From NCBI GenBank assembly GCA_002894685.1, contig NCRC01000013.1:1-64000 (forward strand): a DNA stretch of 64,000 bases. The letters run 5' to 3'. The translations under genes were made by a program, and so were the position numbers. Source of the DNA: Salinivenus lutea (lineage in GTDB: Bacteria > Bacteroidota > Rhodothermia > Rhodothermales > Salinibacteraceae). Positions 16,937 to 27,928 of the stretch are shown here, piece after piece (within the stretch, counting starts at the first letter, position 1; each line of letters starts with the position of its first letter). The notes under the pieces are model-generated. The model was not told the origin of the DNA. It worked only from the letters and a program-made list of their open reading frames with translations, and did not search any database.

Positions 16937-17404
16937 CTACGGCTCGAAGGTGGTGATCACAAACACGACCAGGGGCTCGTCGCCCGTGTTGCGCACTGCG
17001 TGATGGGCGGGGCCGCGCACCGTCGTGATCGTGCCCTTTTCGATCGGGTAGCGGCGCGGCTCGGCCTCGGCGTGGTCTTTCTCCAGGTAGGTGCCCCGGC
17101 CGTGCACGACGACGTACACTTCCTGCTCGTTGCGGTCGCCGTGGGTGTGAAAGCCGACGCTGTCGTCCTCCGTCGGGAGCACCATGTACGCCCCGATGCG
17201 GTTGTTCACGAGGTCCCCGTCCTCGAACATCTGGAGCAGGTACGTGGTGCCGGAGCCCCCGTACATTTCCTCCCGCTTGTCGTAGCGGACGGCCGAGCGC
17301 GGGGGCGTGCCGTAGTGGTGGACCGTCGGGTCGATCGCCGCCTCGACCAGGTCGTCGAGGCGCTGTTTTTCGTTGTCGGAGAGCGGGCGGCGCGTGCGAG
17401 CCAT
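16937..17404 (-). CDS. Cupin-domain protein
   Basis: 155 residues from ATG 17404; longer upstream frames are Pro/Arg-rich and unlike the family. The cupin motif 1 is Gly-Phe-His-Thr-His-Gly...Glu-Gln-Glu-Val-Tyr...Gly and motif 2 ends in His-His-Ala-Val-Arg-Asn-Thr-Gly, so all metal ligands (three His, one Glu) are present. Such single-domain cytoplasmic cupins bind Fe, Mn or Zn and act as isomerases, dioxygenases or sugar-binding proteins. The substrate cannot be inferred. It lies between two hypothetical genes and is not clearly part of PUL 1. Confidence 0.8.
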   Translation of the reverse strand: MARTRRPLSDNEKQRLDDLVEAAIDPTVHHYGTPPRSAVRYDKREEMYGGSGTTYLLQMFEDGDLVNNRIGAYMVLPTEDDSVGFHTHGDRNEQEVYVVVHGRGTYLEKDHAEAEPRRYPIEKGTITTVRGPAHHAVRNTGDEPLVVFVITTFEP

Positions 17405-17616
17405 GGCGGTGTCGGTTGTGCGGGCGGGGTCGAGGGACGTGAAAAGGCGGAACGGACGTCGCGACTGCCGGGGCCGCATGGGCGGGGGCGGCGACGAGTC
17501 GAGGGCCTCCTCGTCCATCATACGGCCGGCGGGCGCCTGCGCTCCCCATGCGGAGGGGCAGGTCCGCGATATCGCGTCCTGGGCACGTCTCCCGTCGCCC
17601 CCACCCCGAACGGGCC

Positions 17617-17883
17617 CTACGCCCCAAAAAGGTCAACCACCTCCGTGTAATCGAGGGCAATCATCCGCTCCTCCCCTCCTTCTTCGTACCGGTACAGTTG
17701 ATGGGGCGAGGCGTTGAGGCCCACCGTGCCGTACGCTCGATGGTCCTCAATCATGGCCTCGACGACCGATCGGGGAATGCCTTCAATCGTCCGTTCGTGG
17801 CGGGACAAGGCATCGCTTTCCGGGGGCGAGAACACGATCGAAACAGCGGTTCGCTCCTCTCGGGCGGGTCCTGGGTCTGGCAT
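17617..17883 (-). CDS. Small hypothetical protein
   Basis: 88 residues from ATG 17883, ending at TAG. An alternative ATG at 17913 would add ten residues. The sequence has a Ser/Pro/Glu-rich N-terminal half, then a helix (Val-Val-Glu-Ala-Met-Ile-Glu-Asp-His) and a C-terminal strand-helix (Arg-Met-Ile-Ala-Leu-Asp-Tyr-Thr-Glu-Val-Val-Asp-Leu-Phe). It has no transmembrane or signal segment. Family unknown; coding is supported by the acidic, non-repetitive composition. Confidence 0.5.
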   Translation of the reverse strand: MPDPGPAREERTAVSIVFSPPESDALSRHERTIEGIPRSVVEAMIEDHRAYGTVGLNASPHQLYRYEEGGEERMIALDYTEVVDLFGA

Positions 17884-18304
17884 GTGTCGAAAGGGGAATG
17901 ACGAAACGATCATGGAGACACTGGCCCTTTGCCCGCCGTGCTGTGAGGGCAAAACGGAGACCCCGAGCCCCTCCAGCGCTCAGAGACAGCTCCTATATCT
18001 CCTCTTACAAACGGCCGCGGGGCCTAGAGAACACGTACGACAAATTCTGTTCCGTACCGAAATGTCTCCACGCCCCCTCTCCCCAAACCCGCGTCTTCCC
18101 GCCCCGGCCCCGATCCCCAGAAGGGCACCTGGCAGAAGCACAGGGAGGATCCGGCGGGCGGTGGAGCCCCCCGTCGGGGGCGCTACGGGGCCTTTTTTGT
18201 AAAGGGACCCGCTCATTGCTTCTTTGCCTACGCGAGGCCGAGGTCGTCCTTCGCCTTCCGAACCGAAAGGTGGGTCTTTTTTTCTGTTGCCTTCGTCGTC
18301 TTTT
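17884..18304. other. 421-bp intergenic leader upstream of the PAS kinase
   Basis: No gene supported. It ends with a strong hairpin and T-run (18164-18198) about 110 bases before the kinase start. Because no plus-strand gene lies just upstream, the hairpin may end a short leader RNA or act as an attenuator. Confidence 0.45.
18164..18198 (+). terminator. Intrinsic-terminator-like hairpin before the PAS kinase
   Basis: GCCCCCCGTCGGGGGC forms a stem with a 4-base loop, with a possible alternative GCCCC/GGGGC pairing. It is followed after GCTACGGGGCC by TTTTTT. Orientation is plus, so it would stop a transcript started in the upstream gap. Confidence 0.5.
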
Positions 18305-22165
<3,861 letters not shown>

Positions 22166-22505
22166 CGGGGAGGACGGGGGATCCACACGGCCGTTCCGAC
22201 GACGATGTGTTGCCGGGGACATTGGCCGCACCCAGATTGGCGCGGTCCTCCACAGGTGCCCTTCATCCCATTCGAGGTGCAGTTGACGCACGCCGCGCCG
22301 TCTTCGCGCTGTCTGGTTCGTCAATTCCGGCGGCCCCGCTTTATTATTGGGCCGTGGCGTCTCGGCTCTCCGCGATGCGCACTCCCCGTGGCGCGCGGAG
22401 ACGCCGCGTGCACCCGGACGTGGGCCTGCCCTCCCTCGTTGGGGCAGCACGACGCGCCTGTGCCGACTGTCAGGATCTACGGATGCGTGTAGCAGGACCA
22501 ACCCT
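22166..22505. other. 340-bp intergenic region between PAS kinase and barrel protein
   Basis: No supported gene and no clear terminator. A small AT-rich patch (TTTATTATT, near 22340) may be part of the promoter of the downstream gene. Confidence 0.4.
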
Positions 22506-23792
22506 ATGGCGTGGTGTATCGACCGTCGATCGTCCCTCCCCTCCCTCCCGCTGTGGGGGATCCTCTGTGGACTGCTGTTCCTCGGGCCGCTCGCCGCGCC
22601 TCGGGCCCAGGCGCAGGACTGGAGCCAGGCGCCCCGCGTCTACATTGACTGCGACCGGTGCGACTACAACCACATCCGCCGCGAGGTGACGCTCGTCCGC
22701 TACGTGCGCGAGCCGCAGCAGGCCGACATCCACGTCTTTGTTACGGTGGAGGGGACGGGCGGGGGCGGCGAGCGGTACGACTTCTCCTTTCTCGGGCGGC
22801 GGGACTTTGAGGGGGTCGACTATTCGCTCACCCACACCGTCGGTCGCGACGCCACGGGCGACGAAGTGCGCGAGGAGGTGAACCGCATGCTGGAGGTGGG
22901 GCTTACGCCCTACCTCCTGCACACCCCACTTGGGACGACCCTCTCCGTGGAGTACCCGGAGCGCGAGCCGGACGAGACGTCCTCGGAGGCAGCAGAAGAT
23001 CCCTGGAACCACTGGGTGTTCGAGATCTACGGCGGGCGGGTTCGGATGAGCTACGAGTCCAACCAGAGCGACTTTCGCTCCCGGTGGGGCTTGTACGCCG
23101 ACCGGGTCACGGACACGTGGAAAACGCGCCTGCGTCCCTACTTCAACTTCAGCTTCGTCCGCATCGAGCAGGAAGACGGCGACCCGGTCAGCAGCCGCAC
23201 CCACCGCCACGGGTTCAACAGCTACGCCATTCGGAGCCTGACCCCACACTGGTCGGTGGGCCTCTTCGGAGACTACGTGACCCGGAACGACCGCAACCTC
23301 AAGCACCGAGTGCGCCTCAATCCCGGCGTCGAGTACAGCCTCTTTCCCTACGAGGACGCCACCCGACGCTCGATCACGTTCACGTATCAAGTGGGGGTGT
23401 CGCTGGTCGACTACTACGAGGAGACCATCTTCCTTCGCACGTCCGACCGGCTCGCGAACCACGAGCTTCAGGCCTCGGTGAACTTCGAACAGCCGTGGGG
23501 GGAGGTGGACGCGGGCATTCTCGGGGCGCACTACTTCCACAACGCCTCTCGATACCGGGCCGAGCTATTTGGAAGTGCCTCCGTCCGGATTGTGGAGGGC
23601 CTCTCGCTCAACTTCTCGGGGAGTGTCGAGCGGATTCAGGACCAGCTGTCACTTCCTCGCGGGGAGACGTCCGCCGAGGACGTCCTGCTGGATCAGCGCG
23701 AACTGGCAACCGACGTGTCGGTCACCGGATCGATTTCGCTCTCCTATACCTTCGGCTCCGATTTTGCCGACGTGGTCAACACCCGGTTTTGA
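22506..23792 (+). CDS. Outer-membrane beta-barrel protein with N-terminal CDxCD-type domain
   Basis: 428 residues from ATG 22506. A signal peptide ends Arg-Ala-Gln-Ala-Gln-Asp. The N-terminal globular domain (about 40-165) starts with Val-Tyr-Ile-Asp-Cys-Asp-Arg-Cys-Asp and has Val-Arg-Glu-Pro-Gln-Gln-Ala-Asp-Ile-His-Val-Phe-Val-Thr and a run of glycines. That pattern is conserved in a family of uncharacterised periplasmic/outer-membrane proteins of Bacteroidota and Gemmatimonadota. The C-terminal two-thirds has alternating aromatic strands and ends in Arg-Phe, as expected for a beta-barrel. Function unknown. It follows the PAS kinase in the same direction but with its own 340-bp gap. Confidence 0.65.
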   Translation: MAWCIDRRSSLPSLPLWGILCGLLFLGPLAAPRAQAQDWSQAPRVYIDCDRCDYNHIRREVTLVRYVREPQQADIHVFVTVEGTGGGGERYDFSFLGRRDFEGVDYSLTHTVGRDATGDEVREEVNRMLEVGLTPYLLHTPLGTTLSVEYPEREPDETSSEAAEDPWNHWVFEIYGGRVRMSYESNQSDFRSRWGLYADRVTDTWKTRLRPYFNFSFVRIEQEDGDPVSSRTHRHGFNSYAIRSLTPHWSVGLFGDYVTRNDRNLKHRVRLNPGVEYSLFPYEDATRRSITFTYQVGVSLVDYYEETIFLRTSDRLANHELQASVNFEQPWGEVDAGILGAHYFHNASRYRAELFGSASVRIVEGLSLNFSGSVERIQDQLSLPRGETSAEDVLLDQRELATDVSVTGSISLSYTFGSDFADVVNTRF

Positions 23793-23877
23793 GCACGCCC
23801 TTTGGCCCGGCGACGTGCGCTGGCTCGGGGCCGCCCGCAGGGGCGGGACGCCGGGCCGTTCTTCCCCCCAGGGATCC

Positions 23878-23944
23878 AAAAACGACAAAAGGCCCGCCGT
23901 CGGCTTGAAACCGGGGCGGACCAAAACTTCTTTTTGCTACTGGA
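23878..23944 (-). ncRNA. Candidate small RNA, about 67 nt
   Basis: Start is placed about 7 bases after the TATATT -10 box (23956-23951). The 3' end is set by a hairpin: GGTCCGCC (23922-23915) pairs with GGCGGGCC (23898-23891, one U-G wobble), followed by TTTTGTCGTTTTT. The 5' part is A-rich and unstructured. No open frame with a start codon fits inside. Function unknown. Confidence 0.45.
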
Positions 23945-23950
23945 CTCACT

Positions 23951-23981
23951 AATATAGCAAATTACACCCCCGGGGTGTCAA
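23951..23981 (-). promoter_or_regulatory. Sigma-70-like promoter with palindromic operator in the spacer
   Basis: On the minus strand TTGACA (23981-23976) is followed by a 19-bp spacer and TATATT (23956-23951), preceded by TGC, so an extended -10 is possible. The spacer holds ACACCCC-C-GGGGTGT (23964-23978), a 7-1-7 palindrome positioned to block RNA polymerase. The only downstream unit before a terminator is the candidate small RNA. Confidence 0.5.
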
Positions 23982-24289
23982 GGGGAGTTTGTGACAGACT
24001 TGGAAACCTTGCCTGGGCCGCCCGGCCTCGCCCCCGGTCCGTCGACGACGCCCCTGGGCGCCCCACCCCAGTCCGGTCGCTCGGCCTCGGCGGTCACGTG
24101 TAACCCGCCGGGAGACTCTTCGTCCATTGGGTGCGGCTCGGGCGGCCCCACCGGCTCATGGAAGCCCTCTTGCCGCCTCCCTTGACGGCCGCTCCCGGTC
24201 GAGGACCGCGCCGGGGACGATGCGCAGGGGCCCACAGCATATGTAGAGGTGCTTGTTGACCATTCAATAGCTGAGGTTCGCAAGCACGT

Positions 24290-24330
24290 GCCCGGCCGGG
24301 ATGCCCCCTCATCCCGGTCGGGCCTTTTTT
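24290..24330 (+). terminator. Strong intrinsic-terminator hairpin with alternative pairings
   Basis: GCCCGGCCGGGATG (24290-24303) pairs with CATCCCGGTCGGGC (24310-24323, one G-U-type mismatch), followed by C and TTTTTT. CAAGCAC (24281-24287) just before it can pair with GTGCTTG at 24249-24255 or with GTGCTT at 24331-24336, so two folds compete. It lies about 150 bases before the next gene. Confidence 0.6.
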
Positions 24331-24483
24331 GTGCTTCTGTTTCTTTGGTCCCGTCGACGGGCCCCCGGGACTGGGGAGCGTCGATGGGGGCAGAAAATCG
24401 CGCGCCTGCCGTTACTTTCGGCCCGGTCGGTTCGGCTTGGGGGGTGAACGGGCGCCTCCCCTCACCGAACGAACGGCCTGCTT

Positions 24484-25137
24484 ATGCATCTACGCCCCTG
24501 GACAATCCTGGCGTCCCTCGTCGCCGGGTTTCTCGTTTGCACGCCCGTTGCGGCGCAGGGACAGCCGACCGACGGGTGGTGGGTGTCGGTCAGCATTGAG
24601 GCCGGATCGGACCGGCCCGCGGACCAGCGGCGCGACCGTCGAGGCCCCCGCAGCCGCTCCCATCGGCCCCACATTCCGAAGGGGCACCGTCCGCCCCCGG
24701 GACAGTGCCGCCTGTGGTTCCCCGGCCGCCCGCCCGGCCAGCAGCCGCCGCCCACCTCCTGCCCAAAGGCGCACAGGGGACGCTCCGGCTCGGCCCTGGT
24801 CATCACCCCCTCCGGCAGGCGTCATCGCCCAGCCCCGCGGCAATGGCATCGCCGCCCCGCGGAAGACCTCGTGTTTCGCCGTCGGCCAAGCCGTGAGGAG
24901 GGGGTCCGCTTCGGCGCGGAGGTTCTCGTCGACCTTCTCGGGGCGCGCGGGTACCGGCAACTGCAGTCCCGGCGGAAGCGCCTCGGGGTGAGCGGGTCGC
25001 TGGAAGGCCGCTGGATTTCCACCGGCCCGTCCGGCGCGCATGTGCTCCAGGTGCGAGCCGGGAAGCACCCCCTCGCTGAACTGGCCGACCGCACCGGAGA
25101 CCTTCGCGTCGAGGCGCTGTTCTTCGCCGCGAAGTAG
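24484..25137 (+). CDS. Secreted protein with Pro/Gly/Cys 'PPPGxCRxWxPGxPPGxQPPPxxC' motif
   Basis: 217 residues from ATG 24484. A signal peptide ends Pro-Val-Ala-Ala-Gln-Gly. After an Arg/Asp-rich linker there is a motif (about residues 62-93): Pro-Pro-Pro-Gly-Gln-Cys-Arg-Leu-Trp, Pro-Gly-Arg-Pro-Pro-Gly, then Gln-Pro-Pro-Pro-Thr-Ser-Cys. Short proteins with this same motif occur in many bacterial phyla and are uncharacterised; the two Cys probably pair. The C-terminal part has a hydrophobic Val-Leu-Val-Asp-Leu-Leu segment and a beta-rich end. No enzyme function can be assigned. A hairpin leader lies upstream. Confidence 0.6.
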   Translation: MHLRPWTILASLVAGFLVCTPVAAQGQPTDGWWVSVSIEAGSDRPADQRRDRRGPRSRSHRPHIPKGHRPPPGQCRLWFPGRPPGQQPPPTSCPKAHRGRSGSALVITPSGRRHRPAPRQWHRRPAEDLVFRRRPSREEGVRFGAEVLVDLLGARGYRQLQSRRKRLGVSGSLEGRWISTGPSGAHVLQVRAGKHPLAELADRTGDLRVEALFFAAK

Positions 25138-25200
25138 GGGGGCGCGGACCTCCCGCCTCACAATCGGCCCCACTCGGCGGCCGGCGTGATGTGCGCTTCC

Positions 25201-25371
25201 CTACTCCTCTACGACGCTGATTGACTCCACGTCCTCCTCTGGGAAACGCACGCTCTCCCCATCGGCCGTGTCGATTTTGTATCCCGTCCGGGTTTTCTGA
25301 ATGTCCTCTTTCGACTCGACCTGATATCTGGTCTTTCGCAGGTCCGTAGTCGTTACTTCCGCGACGAGCAT
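25201..25371 (-). CDS. Small acidic hypothetical protein
   Basis: 56 residues from ATG 25371 to TAG. Much longer frames upstream are low-quality Arg/Gly-rich sequence, so the short start is preferred. It has alternating strands (Val-Ala-Glu-Val-Thr-Thr-Thr-Asp, Tyr-Gln-Val-Glu, Tyr-Lys-Ile-Asp-Thr-Ala-Asp-Gly-Glu) and an acidic end. It resembles a mini beta-barrel or a small RNA-binding-like fold. Family unknown. It lies about 300 bp downstream of the LytTR regulator on the same strand and may be separately expressed. Confidence 0.5.
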   Translation of the reverse strand: MLVAEVTTTDLRKTRYQVESKEDIQKTRTGYKIDTADGESVRFPEEDVESISVVEE

Positions 25372-25671
25372 TGCACTGTGCTTCGTGTCTGAAAAGACAG
25401 CGGATGGGAGGTCTCCCCTCGGTCTACCGCGTGCTTCCGTCTCCTCCCCGACCGGTTCGGGACGGCCTGGCGGGGTGCGGATCGGACCGTCCCCGGCGCC
25501 CCCACACGCCCGACGGGCTGGGCCTCTGGCACCGCCGGCCCCAAAGCGAAGCGACCTGTCGGGGAAGGGGCCGAAGGCCTGGGACCCAAAAACGTTCGTG
25601 TCCCTCCCGATCTTCACACCCGCTTCTCGACCGGCGCACGGGTGCCCGCCTCTCACAGAGCCCGACACGGC
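25372..25671. other. 300-bp intergenic region below the LytTR regulator
   Basis: Nothing convincing is seen apart from GC-rich sequence and a few short inverted repeats. No clear terminator with a T-run. Confidence 0.4.
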
Positions 25672-26484
25672 TCAGGCACCGCCCGTTTCGAGCTGCCCAA
25701 TCAGATCCTCGTGCCGGCTCCGGCTCACATCCAGTTCCTCTCCCGTCTCCAGCCGGGCCGTGTAGTCGCCCCCGGAGCGATGGTGGACCGCCTCGATGAG
25801 GTCGAGTCGAACGATCGTCGACCGGTGAATCCGAGCAAAAACCGACGGGTCGAGGCGATCCTCCAAAATATGCATCCGCTCGCGCAGGAGATAGGCATCG
25901 TCGGGCGTGTGGATCTTGACGTACGCGTCCTCGGCGGTAATGAATCGGATCTTCTCCACCGGCACCACGCGCACCTTTCCGGGGAGGTCGATGGTGATCC
26001 GCTGGAGGTACGCGTCTTCCTCCTCCTCGTCGCCCTCCTCGGCCACGCCCTCTTCCGAGGCGTCGAGGAGGCGCCGGAAGCGGTCGGCCATGACCTCGGC
26101 CTCCTGGAGGGTCCGCATCTGGAGGCCCCGCTCGTAGGCCTCCTCGAACCGGTCGTCCTCGAAGGGTTTGAGCAGGTAGTCGAGCGCGGCGTACTCGAAG
26201 GCCTTCAGGGCGTACTCGTCATAGGCTGTGACGAAGATCGTCGGCGGGACATTGGAGGGGCCGAGGGTGTCGATGACCTCCAGCCCGGTGCGCTCGGGCA
26301 TCTGCACGTCCAAGAACATCAGATCGTACGCAGACGTGCGCAGGGCCTCGATGGCCTCCTGCCCGGACCGTGCCTGCTCGACCGCCTCGACCTCGTCGCG
26401 GGGCGTCAGGAGCTCCATGAGCCGCTCGCGGGCGTATCGCTCATCGTCGACAATGAGGACGGAAAGGGACGGTGCGTCGGACAT
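25672..26484 (-). CDS. LytTR-family response regulator
   Basis: 270 residues. The receiver domain (about 7-125) has Asp13/Asp14, phospho-acceptor Asp59, Thr86 and Lys106. An acidic Glu/Asp linker (about 145-160) separates it from a LytTR DNA-binding domain (about 163-268) with the typical Ile-Arg-Phe-Ile-Thr-Ala-Glu-Asp-Ala-Tyr-Val-Lys-Ile segment and Phe-Ala-Arg-Ile-His-Arg-Ser-Thr-Ile-Val. It is 30 bp from the sensor kinase stop and almost certainly forms a two-component pair with it. The TonB-type barrel gene upstream in the same run is a likely target or co-regulated function. Confidence 0.93.
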   Translation of the reverse strand: MSDAPSLSVLIVDDERYARERLMELLTPRDEVEAVEQARSGQEAIEALRTSAYDLMFLDVQMPERTGLEVIDTLGPSNVPPTIFVTAYDEYALKAFEYAALDYLLKPFEDDRFEEAYERGLQMRTLQEAEVMADRFRRLLDASEEGVAEEGDEEEEDAYLQRITIDLPGKVRVVPVEKIRFITAEDAYVKIHTPDDAYLLRERMHILEDRLDPSVFARIHRSTIVRLDLIEAVHHRSGGDYTARLETGEELDVSRSRHEDLIGQLETGGA

Positions 26485-26514
26485 AACGTGTCGATCACCT
26501 GTGTGCCTGCCTGT

Positions 26515-27807
26515 TCATTCGGCCACGCGCCCAGACGCTCGGAGGGTGCGCTCGGACGCGGCCGTGTGATACGGAAGCCGGATGACGACGCGCACCCCGC
26601 CCCTACGGGTGGGCTCGAAGTCCAGCGACGCGGCGCGGCCGTAGAGACCGTCGAGACGCTCGGCGAGGTTTTGAAGCCCCACCCCCGTCCCGTCGTCGGT
26701 CGCGTCGAGGGGGCGGCCGGTGCCCGAGGGGGCGGCCCCCTTGTCGGAAAGCCCCGAGCCGTCGTCGACCACTTCGAGCACGAGCGTGTCGCCTCTATTC
26801 GTTGCCCGAATGGTGAGGTGCCCCGTTGTGTCGGTGCCCTCGAACCCGTGCTTGACCGCATTCTCGGCGAGCGGTTGGAGCAACAGCGGGGGCACGAGCG
26901 CAAAGCGCACCTCGGAATCGACGTCGAAGCGGACCTTGAGGCGGTCGTCGAGGCGAAGCTTCTGGATGTCGAGGTAGCTTTCGAGCACGTCCAGCTCTTC
27001 GTCGAGCGTCACCTCCTGCTGGTCGGACGTGGAGAGGACGTAGCGCATCAGGTCGCTCAACCGGGCGGTGGCACGCCGGATGCCGTCCGGGTCGCGGCCG
27101 GCCATCGTCGAGATGGTGTGCAGCGTGTTGTGGAAGAAATGCGGATTGATCTGCATCCGGAGCGACTCCAGCCGTGCCTCGGTGAGCTTCGATTGCAGCT
27201 GCTCCGCCTCCCGTTCGAGGGCCTCGGCCTGCTCCTGGCGCGCCTGAGACCGTCGGTACTCGTGCCGCCCCAACCCGACGACCAGGAGAATGAGGTACGG
27301 CGCGAGGCCGTTTAGAAACTCAAGCTCAAACAGGATTTGTGCCGGGTGAAAGAGAGACTCCTCCGGAAGGTCGGGCGGCGGCCAGAGGGCATAGATTCCC
27401 GCCCTGACGGCGTGTTGCCCTACGTCCACGACGTACGGAATGAACGCCGCCAGCAGAAGATGGCCCCCGATGACGACGCCCCATCCGCGGAGGCCGGGGC
27501 CCTGCGTTCGCGGGTGGAGGCGGACGGCTGCCCAGAAGATCGGAAGGGCCGCTCCGGCCCAGAGAAGGGGCATCATCAGGCGTCTCGCGGCGTCCCGAAA
27601 CATCTCTGCCTGCGTCGAGGGTGCGCAGCAGGAACTGTTTAGGCTCGTGAGAAACGTAATCGTTGCCAGCAGGACGCAGACGCCCCCGATAACGCCCACC
27701 TCCGTCCACGTGAACCCGGCGTAGGGGAGGGACGGCTCGTCGAGCTCCGTGACCGAGTCCGTGTCGGCCGGCCCGTTCAAAGGAGGAGAATTGCTCTCGT
27801 CAGGCAC
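26515..27807 (-). CDS. LytS/YehU-type membrane sensor histidine kinase
   Basis: 430 residues from GTG 27807. The ATG further upstream would add an unlikely polar lead, so GTG is chosen. Four hydrophobic segments (about 34-56, 79-97, 109-130 and 163-180) form the sensor. A coiled-coil linker (about 185-215) leads to the His_kinase domain, with Asn-Pro-His-Phe-Phe-His-Asn at 221-227 (phospho-acceptor His223). The ATPase domain has Glu-Asn-Ala-Val-Lys-His (Asn316), Asp-Asp-Gly-Ser-Gly-Leu and Gly-Thr-Gly-Val-Gly-Leu boxes. It partners the LytTR regulator 30 bp downstream. The signal is unknown; adjacency to an outer-membrane barrel gene suggests an envelope or nutrient signal. Confidence 0.9.
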   Translation of the reverse strand: MPDESNSPPLNGPADTDSVTELDEPSLPYAGFTWTEVGVIGGVCVLLATITFLTSLNSSCCAPSTQAEMFRDAARRLMMPLLWAGAALPIFWAAVRLHPRTQGPGLRGWGVVIGGHLLLAAFIPYVVDVGQHAVRAGIYALWPPPDLPEESLFHPAQILFELEFLNGLAPYLILLVVGLGRHEYRRSQARQEQAEALEREAEQLQSKLTEARLESLRMQINPHFFHNTLHTISTMAGRDPDGIRRATARLSDLMRYVLSTSDQQEVTLDEELDVLESYLDIQKLRLDDRLKVRFDVDSEVRFALVPPLLLQPLAENAVKHGFEGTDTTGHLTIRATNRGDTLVLEVVDDGSGLSDKGAAPSGTGRPLDATDDGTGVGLQNLAERLDGLYGRAASLDFEPTRRGGVRVVIRLPYHTAASERTLRASGRVAE

Positions 27808-27928
27808 GGTGGCGTGTGCGCACTGGGCGATAGAGAGAGAAAAACACCATGAGGAGGCGACCGGACCGGGCGCCGGCGCGCCTCCTCTGGATGGGAAAAC
27901 GTTTCCCTGAAGACTGAACCGGTCAGGC

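Larger units (their letters stand above)
23793..24483. other. 691-bp intergenic region rich in RNA-like structure
   Basis: No protein gene is supported. On the minus strand it holds a complete short transcription unit (promoter 23951-23981, palindrome in the spacer, terminator at 23878-23922). On the plus strand it holds a strong terminator-like hairpin at 24290-24330 with extra pairings on each side. The middle (24000-24250) is very GC-rich and could fold, but I recognise no known RNA family. Confidence 0.6.

Noticed and set aside
24249-24330. Possible tRNA or other known RNA in the GGTTCG-containing stretch
   Set aside because: No cloverleaf with acceptor stem, anticodon arm and T-arm can be drawn; tmRNA, SRP RNA and RNase P landmark sequences are absent on both strands.
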